Assembly (NCBI GenBank): GCA_025667525.1
Contig: CM046879.1
Location: 362,284,639 to 362,348,638 of the forward strand
Direction: 5' to 3'
DNA from: Glebionis coronaria
Lineage: Eukaryota > Streptophyta > Magnoliopsida > Asterales > Asteraceae
DNA length: 64,000 nucleotides
The position numbers were made by a program, and so were the translations under genes. Positions 1 to 11,524 of the stretch are shown in pieces. Every line of letters starts with the position of its first letter. The first letter of the stretch is position 1. The notes beneath the pieces were generated by a model. The model was not told the DNA's origin. It saw nothing but the letters and a program-made list of their open reading frames with translations, and did no database searches.

Positions 1-1865
1 AAGTATGATTGCATGAAAGAAGGTTAATACATGCTTGTATAATAGATGTTGGACGGATTTAAGTATATGTATCCCGATATGCCTACATATGTATGATCCC
101 TTGGAATTATTGATTGTATCCTTAGGAGGGTGGCTAGCTCGCTTCTGTTTAGATATTCAACCTCCGTTGTAGCGTATTATTTGAGTTTCGTATTTCACGT
201 GTACGTTTTAGAATGGTGTTCTTGGTTTTAAGTCTATTGAAATAACTCGGGATTTATTTTGGGATAATGAAATCTTTTGTGTTGGGTCTTACATTTCTTT
301 TGGTCGGTATATATATTGAAAAAAAGACTTGGAAATCTACTATAGAGTTAGATAGTTGGTTGTCTTCGGTAAAATAAGGGTAAGATGTAGGAGTCATGTT
401 TGCAACAAGATATAACATAAATTTTTTTTATGTAATCAACACTTATTTATTTCAAATTTTAAAAGACCTTCCTTAAAATAAAGCAAAAGAAATTATCCTA
501 CTTTAATATTTCATATAAGTGAGTTTAATCAATATACGTCATTTATAATTATTTATACAAGACTAAACAAAGTTCATGAAAATTTCACATACATTTATTC
601 TTTTCATTTAAAAAGGATTACGTTAATTACTAAGATGATTCTTTAGTTTTTAAAACAACTAGTATAAAATTGTTTTGGTCATAACTTGTTTATTTTTAGA
701 GCTTTTTGGGTGATTCAAAAGCCTAAAATTATGTACTCGGAACGTACTTTTGAAATATTCAGAATGTATAGTCATGGGAGGTCAGTAGCCTGGTCGAAAT
801 TGTTGTACAAGTGTCGGGTTCAAGGTTGAGGTTTGAATGGTAGTTTTTTTAATGATTTGGGATGCTCGGGATACCTAGTCTTTGAGTTGAGTTTTTAGAT
901 CGTCTAGAGGGTTGTTTGTAGATTGTTTGAGTCACATAGATGTGGGGAGGTATAGAAAAAAAAATATTCTTTTGGAAAAGTCGATGTTGTGCACTGTTTA
1001 AATAATATGTCACGGGACGTAGAATGTTCTGGTTGCCATTAAGTGTTTCTTGGATCATTTTTTTCGTTGTCACGAGTCACTTTGAATTGATACATGTTTT
1101 GGGTTTAAGTTTTCTTTTTGAGTTTTCGTGGTTTTGGTATGTTTTAACTCGTGTACGTGAAATGTCGTTAGTTATCCGTGGGTTTGATTCGTTGATCGTA
1201 TCTTGTCGATTCAAGATGTAGTTTTGGTTTCGTATTGATTGGGAGCATTGAGGTAGTCATATGAAAGACTTGGTCGCGCCTACACGATTAAGTAGGTGGC
1301 CATGAGAGAATTTTCGGAATGCCCTTAGTGGGGAGGAAAGAGTTAGAAGTTCGTAGACTAACTAATGTGGCCATGAGGTCTCTTAGGAGTGCCAAGGGAT
1401 ATGAATAGAGATTTGTATAATGTATGGATATTGGCACAAGTAACGCGCCATAGAGAGTGTTGGAAGGGGATATAATACCTCAAAGGTATTTATGATTGTT
1501 CGTAAGGCATGTAAGTTTTCCGAAAATTTCCTGAGATTTAGTACGTTTACCTATTACTTTGAGGTAGAACCATGAATAGAGTAAGTATGAGAAGGGAGAG
1601 GAGTTGTAGTTAGTGCCTTTCCAAGGAAATTGTTGAATGATTTAAAAACAGGAGTTGTTAGAAATTGCAAGGAATGCAAGATAAAAGTTGAGTTGCTTAG
1701 TAGTAGATTGGATGTGGAAAGCGGTTGAATGGTTTGATAAGAGGAAGTATTGGTCTTTTAGAATGCGTGTAGAATTTTGCGAGTAGAACGAGGTAGGAAT
1801 TTATTCGTATTGCCACTAAGAGAGGATGCAAGTAGGACGTAGTTGAAAACTTCTAAGGATGTTGT
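1..1865. other. Unassigned sequence upstream of the F reverse transcriptase
   Basis: By position this should be gag, protease and the start of the F reverse transcriptase. I cannot recognise a domain with confidence. Part of it (roughly 400-1250) is AT-rich and could be a further insertion or an untranslated region. Short open frames here are in random frames without motifs. No promoter or RNA gene was seen. Confidence 0.4.
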
Positions 1866-2096
1866 GTGAATGCTTTGGGTTACGGTTATGCATTTGGCTT
1901 CGCCAAAGCACTAGCGGTTTTCATGGAGTCAATGAACCGAGTGTGCATGAACGTATATAAACGAGTTGTCATCGGGAGTATCGACAATATCTTTATCTAC
2001 TCAAGGTCTAAGAAGGAGAGTGAGGCGAATTATGAGTTGGTTTTAGAGCTGTTAGGAAAGGGAATTATACGTGAGATTTTCAAGTGTGAGTTTTAG
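1866..2096 (+). pseudogene. Reverse transcriptase core fragment of element F (inactivated)
   Basis: The 76-residue open stretch matches the palm region of Tekay-type Ty3/gypsy reverse transcriptase: a diverged MPFGL-like segment, then AVFMESMNRV, then the catalytic block. Where active members have (Y/F)xDD, this copy reads SIDN (codons at 1977-1988), so the second catalytic aspartate has become asparagine. A conserved IYSRSK motif and an FKCEF-like end follow, then a stop. Upstream and downstream parts of the domain are out of frame. Family assignment is firm; activity is excluded. Confidence 0.8.
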
Positions 2097-2299
2097 GATT
2101 AAGTTGACCAGGATGAGTAGTTAGAGATGATGGTATATCATAGAACCAGCAAGGGGCGAAGTAAAAAAGGATGAGGAAGCGTTTTGGAGGCTAAAGATGT
2201 GGATTGGATAATGAGCCGATCTCGGCATTATCAGAAGGACTGGATGAATTCGCGAAGCATGACTATACGTGGAGTAAGGATTTAGATGTGTACGAGAAC

Positions 2300-2620
2300 G
2301 ACAAAGAAAGGCGGTTGCTTATACGTTACAGGAACTAAAGATTTGGAAAAACTAGATTGAATTAGTTAGTGGAGCTGGATTATTATATCTGCCTAGAATG
2401 CTAGAGGCATTTGGGGTACGAGACGTAGATAATGATCTATACGGATCATGAACGTCTCCAACGCATATTCAATCATCTTGATTGGATATTTGGCAAAAGT
2501 GACGGGTGGAGTTAAGTGATGAAAGAAAATTGCCAGGCCATGTACCATATGGGAAAGGCAAGCATGGTTGATGACACATGGAATTAGAATAAGGAAGTGA
2601 AGTTGAGACGAACTTGAACT
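2300..2620 (+). pseudogene. RNase H remnant of element F
   Basis: Nucleotide-level traces of the RNase H end of Ty3/gypsy pol are visible: a YTDH-like block (around 2435-2450), a QRIFNHLD-like block (around 2458-2478) and a GKA-x-VVD-like block (around 2555-2575) that normally precedes the end of the domain. Stops and indels occur every few codons. Position between reverse transcriptase and integrase remnants supports the call. Confidence 0.6.
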
Positions 2621-2829
2621 ATATAGATGACGTATTAGGGTGGTTTGGATGAAGGATGTAGGTTGCACGAGTTGAGTTGTCTAAAGCAGAGAACACGTCA
2701 ACATTTATGTTGCGTGGCTTGGACAATCGTATAGAGAAAAGGAACGTAGACTATACTTCCTACATAGATAGGAATGGCTTAGAAAGGGCGATGTAAGGAC
2801 GAACTTGGTGGAAGGGATACATAATAAGG

Positions 2830-3330
2830 GGGGGGAATAAGTACGATGAGAGTTGGGTGATAGTCGATAGACTGACTATTCATCCCATATTTCAAGAGGA
2901 ATGAGAAGTCACATAGTTGAGAAGTTGGAAGGATTGCGTACAGATGCGATGAAATAGGAGGTTTTGTGTAAAAGTTAACCTAATAGGTATGTAATGCCTT
3001 ATGAAGGATTATGGCAAGTGAAGAAACGATGGGAAGCAAGCGTAGTATACCGTTGATAGACTAATGGTTGGTATGAGCATACTATAGGGGTAATTAAGAA
3101 AGACGCCTAGAGAATTTGCGTGAGATTTGGAGATAGTTGGAGAACGCATTATATTAGGAAGAATTCTCCTACAAAGAGAGATTCACCGGTGAGAGGTGCA
3201 TATTTCCCCGTTGATGAAGATGTAGGGAATAAAGGAGGAAATGCCTAAATTATAGGCCGAAGACAGGATATAAGATGGTATGGAAATTAAGATTGTGTGA
3301 AGACAAGCGAAAATTAGTATGGAGGAAGAA
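2830..3330 (+). pseudogene. Integrase core remnant of element F
   Basis: Recognisable pieces in order are a WVIVDRLT-like block (about 2855-2876), which follows the first catalytic aspartate region, a degenerate region where TAYHPQT-type sequence is expected (about 3035-3065), and a DFG-x-SW then EFSY-like block (about 3120-3170) typical of Tekay integrases. The reading frame is destroyed and the catalytic residues cannot be followed. About 450 further bases to 3790 hold only diverged sequence. Confidence 0.6.
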
Positions 3331-3789
3331 TTATTAGAGGGAGCAAGAGGTTGTCAAGATGGTGGGGTGATATTGAAGGAAAAACCGTTAGAGCAAGAGG
3401 TTAGTAGTCACGAACAATGGAACGTTCACCTAGAGAAAAGGTGTAGCAACCTATTAGTATGAAAGATGGTTAGTTACTTGGTGCCGGGCATGGGAAAGCA
3501 AGGATGAGGTGGTGGTTATGACATGTTTCATGTGAATGTTATGAGAAGCTTTTGGATATGCAATCCTGTAGATATCATTGGATGTGATTAAGGTTGGGAG
3601 AACTTCCAAATGTCGGAAAATCTGTAGAGGAGAAGCCGTTAGGTCTGGTGATAGGAATTGTAGTAGAAACTGTTGGAGTTAATTCATAGGATATGAGGTG
3701 GATCACCGTTACAGAGGGCTGAAGTTAGAAGCGAACATCGTATTGGACCGAAGGTGGATCGGAAAACTATGGAGGTGTTGGGGTGCTTA

Positions 3790-4302
3790 AGTAGAGGTTG
3801 AAAATGGCAAAGAACCGACAAGAGAGCTGTGCGGACGAGAGGCATAAGCCGTTGGGATTTAAGGTTGGAGGTAAGGTTATGCTAGAGGTTTCACCATGGA
3901 AAGGAGTGATGTGGTTTTGGAAAGGGGGAAGTTAGCACCTAGATTTGTGGGTCCATTTGAAATCCTTGAAAGGATTAGGCTAGTGGCGTATAGGTTGAGA
4001 TTACCGAAGGAATTGAGTAGTGTGCATGATTTATTTCATGTATCAAACCTAAGGAAATGCTTAGCAAGAACCGACTTGCAAGTACCGTTAGATGATATTA
4101 GTATGGATACGAGTCTTCGTTTCATCGAAGAGCCGGTAGAGATTTTGGGTCGTGAAGCTAGGACGTTGGATAAAAAGGGTAATATACCGTAGTTATGGTT
4201 AGTTGGAATTTGGAACGTGGACTAGAGTTCACGTGGGAACGGGAAGGATTTATGAGGAGCAAGTATCCTCAGCTATTTGATAATGACGATCCTAAGGAGT
4301 AA
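3790..4302 (+). pseudogene. Integrase C-terminus with chromodomain-like tail, element F
   Basis: From about 3800 one frame reads as the integrase C-terminal region, with an RLK-x-AKNRQ stretch and a [14 protein letters not shown] block. A frameshift near 3900 leads to an open frame (3896-4192) with [17 protein letters not shown] (the GPY/F module), [13 protein letters not shown] and [15 protein letters not shown] second frameshift near 4190 leads into SWNLERGLEFTWERE and a terminal KYPQLF, ending at TAA 4300-4302. The last part is the chromodomain-like tail of chromoviruses, thought to guide integration to heterochromatin. At least two frameshifts make it non-functional. Confidence 0.8.
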
Positions 4303-4322
4303 ATCTCGGGACGAGATTTCTA

Positions 4323-4336
4323 TTAGGAGGGAGTGA
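4323..4336 (+). promoter_or_regulatory. Polypurine tract of element F
   Basis: TTAGGAGGGAGTGA lies directly before the LTR start TGTGACA at 4337 and 20 bases after the pol stop. In LTR elements such a tract primes plus-strand DNA synthesis. The position is right; use is inferred. Confidence 0.65.
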
Positions 4337-5620
4337 TGTGACAACCCTGGTTTTTGAGGTTCGTCACTTAGTTTTATTTTTTTGGGGTATTTTGTGTGAC
4401 TATGTGTTTTATGTGATTCATGTGTTTATATGTGTGTTTCTGGGGATGAGAATGTACGAAATGAGGAACATGATTTGTAAATCATGGTACGGGTTGGAAA
4501 TGAAATAAATGAAATGTGTTCAGTAATGAACTGCGGGAAAGTTCGGATATCGATTTTACAAGGTTTCGTGTACGTATCGTAAGTTGTATGTACGTATTAA
4601 GTATATATTATATGGTTAGGATAAGTTTTAGAGATACTTTCCGTAATTAGAAACTTTTGGAAATGACGGTTAGTTCAGAAATCGCGTAGAAAGTCGAAAA
4701 AATCAATGTAAGGCTTTCGGGTTTTGGCCCAGAAGTAACCCGAATGTGAGGTTTTGCTTAATAATGATATAAGTTATCAAATAAGGTTAAAAACCAGATC
4801 CTTAGGTGCTTTGGGCTTGGTTTGGGCAGCCAAAAGGAAAGGAAGGAAGAAAATAACCAAAAAGCCCAAAAATAGGCCCAATGGACTTCTAATTGAGTTA
4901 GGAGGCCTTTAGGATTACATTAAACCCATCCCATAACCAAAATAATCAGATTTTTGACTCCCATAACATCTCATAGTCGAAATTTAACAATGGTGGCCAA
5001 TTAGGGTTTCAAAGATAAAGATCTTACATTATTTTTAAGGTAAAATCTTCAATCCCTTTTAAATTAAATTGTTTTTATGCATTTGTAAATCAATAAATGA
5101 TGGATCTATGATTAGGTCTAAATTAAAATCTGAGTTTTAATAATATAATAATGATTAGATTAATTAGGGTTTATAATTAAACAAGTTATGGGTAATTAAT
5201 TAGACTAATTATGTTAAATTCGTTTTTAAAAATTGGGCATAATTTTAGGTCAATTGTTTTGATCATATCTAGAGTTCTACAAACTCTTATTTTGAGATCC
5301 AAGTACCTCTGCAAAGGTAATTGAGTTGGCTTTCAAGTTCAAGAAACGAGAACTAAATTGTAGGTCGGTAGATGGGCCAAAACAGGTTACACCAGTCGGA
5401 GGTCAAAACAGTTTTTGGGGCAGCGGGGTTTCAATTTGTGATTTAAGGTGATTGGGGGTACTTAGGAGTACGATTTAACCCTCTAATCAACATGGGAGTT
5501 GGTTTATATATTAAATAAGAGACCTGGAGGAGTGCTAAGCAAATGGGTTAGGGTAAAACCCCCTGATCATAACAAACTTTTTGTATGTTCAAAATCAGTA
5601 AAATCCTAATAGACAGAAGT

Positions 5621-6101
<481 letters not shown>

Positions 6102-7101
6102 NNNNNNNNNNNNNNNNNNNNNNNNNNNNNNNNNNNNNNNNNNNNNNNNNNNNNNNNNNNNNNNNNNNNNNNNNNNNNNNNNNNNNNNNNNNNNNNNNNN
6201 NNNNNNNNNNNNNNNNNNNNNNNNNNNNNNNNNNNNNNNNNNNNNNNNNNNNNNNNNNNNNNNNNNNNNNNNNNNNNNNNNNNNNNNNNNNNNNNNNNNN
6301 NNNNNNNNNNNNNNNNNNNNNNNNNNNNNNNNNNNNNNNNNNNNNNNNNNNNNNNNNNNNNNNNNNNNNNNNNNNNNNNNNNNNNNNNNNNNNNNNNNNN
6401 NNNNNNNNNNNNNNNNNNNNNNNNNNNNNNNNNNNNNNNNNNNNNNNNNNNNNNNNNNNNNNNNNNNNNNNNNNNNNNNNNNNNNNNNNNNNNNNNNNNN
6501 NNNNNNNNNNNNNNNNNNNNNNNNNNNNNNNNNNNNNNNNNNNNNNNNNNNNNNNNNNNNNNNNNNNNNNNNNNNNNNNNNNNNNNNNNNNNNNNNNNNN
6601 NNNNNNNNNNNNNNNNNNNNNNNNNNNNNNNNNNNNNNNNNNNNNNNNNNNNNNNNNNNNNNNNNNNNNNNNNNNNNNNNNNNNNNNNNNNNNNNNNNNN
6701 NNNNNNNNNNNNNNNNNNNNNNNNNNNNNNNNNNNNNNNNNNNNNNNNNNNNNNNNNNNNNNNNNNNNNNNNNNNNNNNNNNNNNNNNNNNNNNNNNNNN
6801 NNNNNNNNNNNNNNNNNNNNNNNNNNNNNNNNNNNNNNNNNNNNNNNNNNNNNNNNNNNNNNNNNNNNNNNNNNNNNNNNNNNNNNNNNNNNNNNNNNNN
6901 NNNNNNNNNNNNNNNNNNNNNNNNNNNNNNNNNNNNNNNNNNNNNNNNNNNNNNNNNNNNNNNNNNNNNNNNNNNNNNNNNNNNNNNNNNNNNNNNNNNN
7001 NNNNNNNNNNNNNNNNNNNNNNNNNNNNNNNNNNNNNNNNNNNNNNNNNNNNNNNNNNNNNNNNNNNNNNNNNNNNNNNNNNNNNNNNNNNNNNNNNNNN
7101 N
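6102..7101. other. Assembly gap of exactly 1000 N
   Basis: A run of N from 6102 to 7101. The round length suggests a fixed placeholder and not a measured gap. It sits within the TA array, a usual cause of assembly breaks. Confidence 0.99.
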
Positions 7102-7274
<173 letters not shown>

Positions 7275-8070
7275 CGAGGCCTTAACAGTAGCTTTAATGT
7301 TGGGGCAAAAGATAGGAGTTAGCTAACACATTTAAAGGCATAGGGTTTCTTTTAAAAAAATCTTATTTTGGTTAAGAGGGTGTTCGAACCATAGTTTGAG
7401 GACTAAAAACCGGGTTTGTTTTGGGTGAAAAGTAAACAGGATAGGTATCAAGTTTAACTAAGTAAAGGACTTGTTAGGGGCGAGAAATGGAACTCTTAGA
7501 GCATATAAACGGGTTAAATATTGATTGTGTGTATTTTAGTATATGGTTCATGTATTGATTGTATGTATTTGTTTGTTTAGATTTTTGCTAGTATGCGAAT
7601 GGTTGGAGAAGCTCACTCAGGTGAGTTTCATAGTCCCATATCTTTTAATAATTTTGACTTCCAGATGGGATGGAAGAGACATTGTATGGTTTTATAACTT
7701 ATGTTGTGAATGTTTTATGATTGGTGATTAATACTTGGCGTTTTACAACCAAATATAGAATTTTGTTGTTCCGAATCTTTTCGAATTGAAAACCGGTCTT
7801 AAGTGCGACTTAATTGTCTTTTGGTGAATCAAGAGAATGGTTTGGTTTGTTTTAAACTATTAGCAAGTAATTAAAGTGTCGTTGAGTAAAAAGGAAGTTT
7901 AAAAGATTAATATTAAAATGACAAGTAAAATAAACGCATGGAAACTTAAAGGTGACAATGGAAAAGTACAAACACACTAAATAAAACTAACACTTGGAAA
8001 ATTTTCTGAAAATAAAAAGTACTATAAGAAAGTAAGATCGAAAGAAACCAAAACAAGGCAAAAGAGGTCC

Positions 8071-8485
8071 CGATCGGAATGTATTCCGATCGGTTGATCG
8101 GAATGTTGGAAGGTGCAGCGATCGGAATAAAAGGGACAAGGGCAGTCGGAATAAGCCAAAGACTCACCGTCGGAATGCTACAAATGCACCCAATCGGAAT
8201 ACTAAATCAAGACTGCCAATCGGAATACACAAATGAGGTTCTAATCGGAATATCAACCAAATGGGGACAATCGGAATATTACTAGAGGGCGTGGTCGGAA
8301 AGTCAAAGCCCTAATCCGATCAGGAGTGATGGGAATGTGGAGATGAGGCTGCTCGGAATAGGTACCAATCGGAAAGGGGTTTTACCACCCTTTCCGAAAA
8401 TTAAGGGAATCGGTTAGGATGGTGTACCGGTCGGAAAAAAGCCAATCGGAAAGGGGTTTTATGACCCTTTCCGAGAATATTAGAA
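8071..8485 (-). repeat. Tandem CGGAAT/ATTCCG array in the A 3' LTR
   Basis: About 18 units of (A/G)TCGGAAT or its complement are spaced about 15-35 bases apart with unrelated spacers. Three spots form perfect inverted repeats: CGATCGGAAT-GT-ATTCCGATCG at 8071-8092, and TCGGAAAGGG with CCCTTTCCGA at 8369-8397 and again at 8446-8474. The other LTR has the same array at about 17747-18160. Confidence 0.85.
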
Positions 8486-9015
8486 ATCGGAAAAGCTAGG
8501 TAATAAGCTAAAGTTATAAGCTAATACCCGAAACTTATCAATCCAAATACTTAACCGAATCAAATAAGCACTTTAATCAACTTATCTAACCCGAAATCAA
8601 ACAACTTTTTAGATTAAACAATAAAAACATAAACTTTTTAATAAAACTTTTTAATAAGAAAAATAAGCTAATCATAAAAATAAGCCAATAAGCACAAAAG
8701 TCTTAAAGCTTAATCAAATGAAAACTTATAAAATGATCAAAAGATTAACCTTTTAAGCACGAAATCATTAAGAACAACACGGATCTATTGATAATCGCAC
8801 CAAAATCAATCTTAAATCAAAGAAAAGTAGAATGAGATTAAGGAATAAAAAGCTTAAAATGGAACTTTGATTAATGAAATAAGCAATACAAAGATGTTTA
8901 ATCTTGAAAGATTAAATGAAAAAGATGAAACTAGTGAGAGAAAGTTTAAGACTTTCTCTCTCTAAAACTAGAGAAAACTAAGAAAAAGTGAAAATTAACT
9001 ATAAATTCTAACTCT

Positions 9016-9047
9016 CCCTCCTAATGACTATTAGGAGGGTATTTATA
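9016..9047 (-). promoter_or_regulatory. TATA box and adjoining hairpin, A 3' LTR
   Basis: On the minus strand TATAAATA (9047-9040) is followed at once by a perfect 10-bp inverted repeat, CCCTCCTAAT and ATTAGGAGGG with a 4-base loop (9039-9016). By spacing, transcription would start near or just after the hairpin. The 5' LTR copy is at 18696-18727. Confidence 0.65.
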
Positions 9048-9480
9048 GGGAAGGTGGAAGGAGTGCATGTGTTGCATCTTCTTTCTTGCTTTCTTCACGT
9101 TTTCTCGACTCGACTTTAATTCTTCATCTTTGTCGTCTCGGGATTTGAACTTGTCTTTTAATTTTCTTCTTCTATTAGACTTAAGTTCTTCGACTTCGTT
9201 AAACTTCCGTCTTTTGACTTTTTCTTCGATAAATCTTCAGAATAGGCCTTGGACTTCCGTTCTTTTTGCACTCTTGATCTTTTGACTTCGTCTTTTTCTC
9301 GTTTTCTTCAATAAAAGCCCGTGAAAGCCCGTGTTTTCTTCCTTTTTCATATTTTGGTCCTAAAACACAATAAGAACACAAACCACGCATAATTCCGACT
9401 TTTACGACATAAATCACACGTTTTGGTCTTGTTATCATTGGAAATAAGTGGTAAAAGGATAAGTGTTTTCACACTTATTA

Positions 9481-9494
9481 AATCCCCTACACTT
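9481..9494 (-). promoter_or_regulatory. Polypurine tract of element A
   Basis: On the minus strand AAGTGTAGGGGATT abuts the 3' LTR. The same 14 bases precede the 3' LTRs of B and D. Similar AAGTGTAGGGG tracts are repeated upstream in the A 3' noncoding region. Confidence 0.85.
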
Positions 9495-11524
9495 GACCAT
9501 TGCAATGCCCTCATGCAATGCATTAATTTTAAAGCACGTTTTACATTTTTCATCATAAATAACCCACCTTGGCCTTTATTAAATGCTAAACATAAAAGAC
9601 AGAAATAAGTAAAGAAATAAAAAACTTACATTGGGTTTTGGCGGTCATGAACATTTATCATCCTCAAGTTTCACGTTCCCCATACCAAGCTTAAAAACGA
9701 GATCATTGTTATTATAAGTTAGCAAACTATCATGAACTCATGTGGGCCAATTACTCACTTAGACTCCCTTATTCCTAGGTGTATCTCTTATATTTTATTT
9801 TTGTCTTGAATGATCACGAGGATGCATTGTTTGACTTATTTCGATAGTTATTTAGTCCGAAAATAAAGTGAACGATTTAATCAATAGTTAGCTAAAGGAC
9901 CAAATCTTTTAAAACTGCTTCTCGGGATATCAAAGAGTTCATATCTTGGCATAACTTGGTTCGCGATTTGAGACCTTTCTCGGGCCGATATTTGGCAGCG
10001 ACTTCATACTTCGAATCTTCGAGAGACGTTCTTGAAATTATGGTCTTCTCTTCATAATAGGAATTTCTTCACTTTAAGTTTTTGAGAGATTCTTCATCTT
10101 TGGACCACGACTTCTTCATTTTTCTGCAATCTTCATTTTGGACTTTGATATACAACGATCCGCCTCCTTTTAGGACTTGGATCTATTTATCCTCATACCT
10201 TGTTAGGGTCTTTTCGGATAGACTTCTCCATGACTTTTGGGGAGTTCTTGCTTTTCGTCGTGTGTCTCGATCCTTCATATTGATTTTCGATAAATGATTC
10301 TTCACATCACTTTTGGATCTTTAGCAACAAAATGTGGCCCTCATGCCTTGTTAGGGCCTTTTCGGACTCGCCAATCTTCGCACCCCGCTTCATAAGTTAT
10401 GCCTTGGCTATGAACTCTCGTCATTACCGAGCAACTTTTAAACGATCTGGGGCTAGAAGCTAAGTAACCTTTTAAATCGTACAACCTTATTTATTAGCAG
10501 ATTAATTTATTAACAAGCGGAGGGAGAATAGGCTCATAATTAACTCACATAAATTCACGAAAGAATACCGAACTTATAATTGACTCTATCATCTCTCGTT
10601 CTCCACAGTTTAAAATCTCAAGGAATGAGACTTGTGGAAGCTTAGCCTATTAAATCAAAGTTTTGGGTTTTCGAGTCGCCTATAGGATCTTGCAAATTCT
10701 TATACTTTTTGAAGTTTAGAAATCGCGTTTTAAAGTTCCCTTGATAAACGACTCTCTAGGGTCAATTATAGGAACTTGCGAAAAGTTCTTGTTCTTAACC
10801 CGTGAGAGTTAAGACTTTCGCGTTTTATAGCTCCCTATATAAAAGCCTAGCAAAACTTGACTTAAACATGTTAAGGATACTAGCTAGAGTAAACTTAGGT
10901 AAGTAAACTCGGGTTGAGTCAAAATGTTCACGACTAGGAAAAATTTAAAACCACTTTATTAACAATTTATTCTAGCAACGGAAAGAAAATAAACATAACA
11001 AAGGAAAATACAACTATACAACTAGGCCAAAATAGATTAAAAATTTTGAAAAATGTCGAAAAATCAAATTTTCTGGTTAAAATGAGGGCAAATTCATGGA
11101 AAAGACCACTTACTTCGATAGAAGTCCCCCCCTACACTTGAGATAAACATTGTCCTCAATGTTTAAGCATGTGGGAGTAAACTCCCCTACACTTAGGACA
11201 TTGTGCACTTTGTTTAAATCTTGCTAAGGAAAGGACAACTAAAGTGAATTCAATGTGAACATATAGAATATGAAATATTGAATCACAAGAGTTTAGGATA
11301 GAACCGGGAAGATGGAAACACGGTATCACGGTTCGTCAAAAGTCATCAAGGTGGATCTTTGAATCTTTAATCCCTGCACAGCACAAGAAACAAGACAACA
11401 AACATATGCGGGGCTCCCCCTACACTTATTATGAAAGCAGTAAAGGATAGAACACAGGTTGCCTCCCGAGAAGCGCTTGTTTTTGTTCACCGAGTCATGA
11501 GCCTGACTCGACCCAATTTTAGTT
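9495..11524 (-). other. Long 3' noncoding region of element A
   Basis: About 2.0 kb between the pol end and the polypurine tract has no open frame above about 70 codons, so no envelope-like gene. It is similar to the matching regions of B, D and E, suggesting a cis role. Contents on the minus strand: AGTGTAGGGG-type tracts near 11418-11430, 11182-11195 and 11127-11138; the perfect hairpin AAACATTG-AGGA-CAATGTTT at 11145-11164; a GGGAGT/ACTCCC hairpin near 11171-11184; and two copies of a GGCCCTAACAAGG-type repeat near 10195-10215 and 10338-10360. Confidence 0.75.

Larger units (their letters stand above)
1..4336 (+). mobile_element. Element F: internal region of a decayed Ty3/gypsy Tekay/Del-like chromovirus
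   Basis: Plus-strand remnants appear in pol order: reverse transcriptase (1866-2096), RNase H (about 2330-2600), integrase core (about 2830-3330), and integrase C-terminus with chromodomain-like tail (about 3790-4302). They end at a purine-rich tract and an LTR start TGTGACAACCC at 4337. This order and the C-terminal sequence are those of Tekay/Del chromoviruses. Every domain carries stops and frameshifts, so this is an old copy. The 5' LTR and most of gag lie left of the window. Element A later inserted into its 3' LTR. Confidence 0.8.
7729..9480 (-). repeat. Element A 3' LTR
   Basis: 1752 bases. Read on the minus strand it starts TAATAAGTGTG and ends CCAAGTATTA. It is the partner of 17405-19160. 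Features: an edge hairpin at 9460-9479 (ATAAGTGT, GAAA loop, ACACTTAT on the minus strand), a TATA box at 9040-9047 and an array of CGGAAT units at about 8071-8485. Open frames such as 7946-8167 and 9067-9285 recur in both LTRs and are not genes. Confidence 0.93.

Noticed and set aside
849..1221. Overlapping hydrophobic frames on both strands in the F upstream region
   Set aside because: AT-rich sequence, no recognisable domain, no homologous copy in the window.
7946..8285. Small frames on both strands across the CGGAAT array, repeated at 17622-17961
   Set aside because: Arise from the repeat array in the A LTRs.
9067..9285. Ser/Phe/Leu-rich open frame, repeated at 18747-18965
   Set aside because: Lies antisense in the A LTRs, low complexity, no motif.
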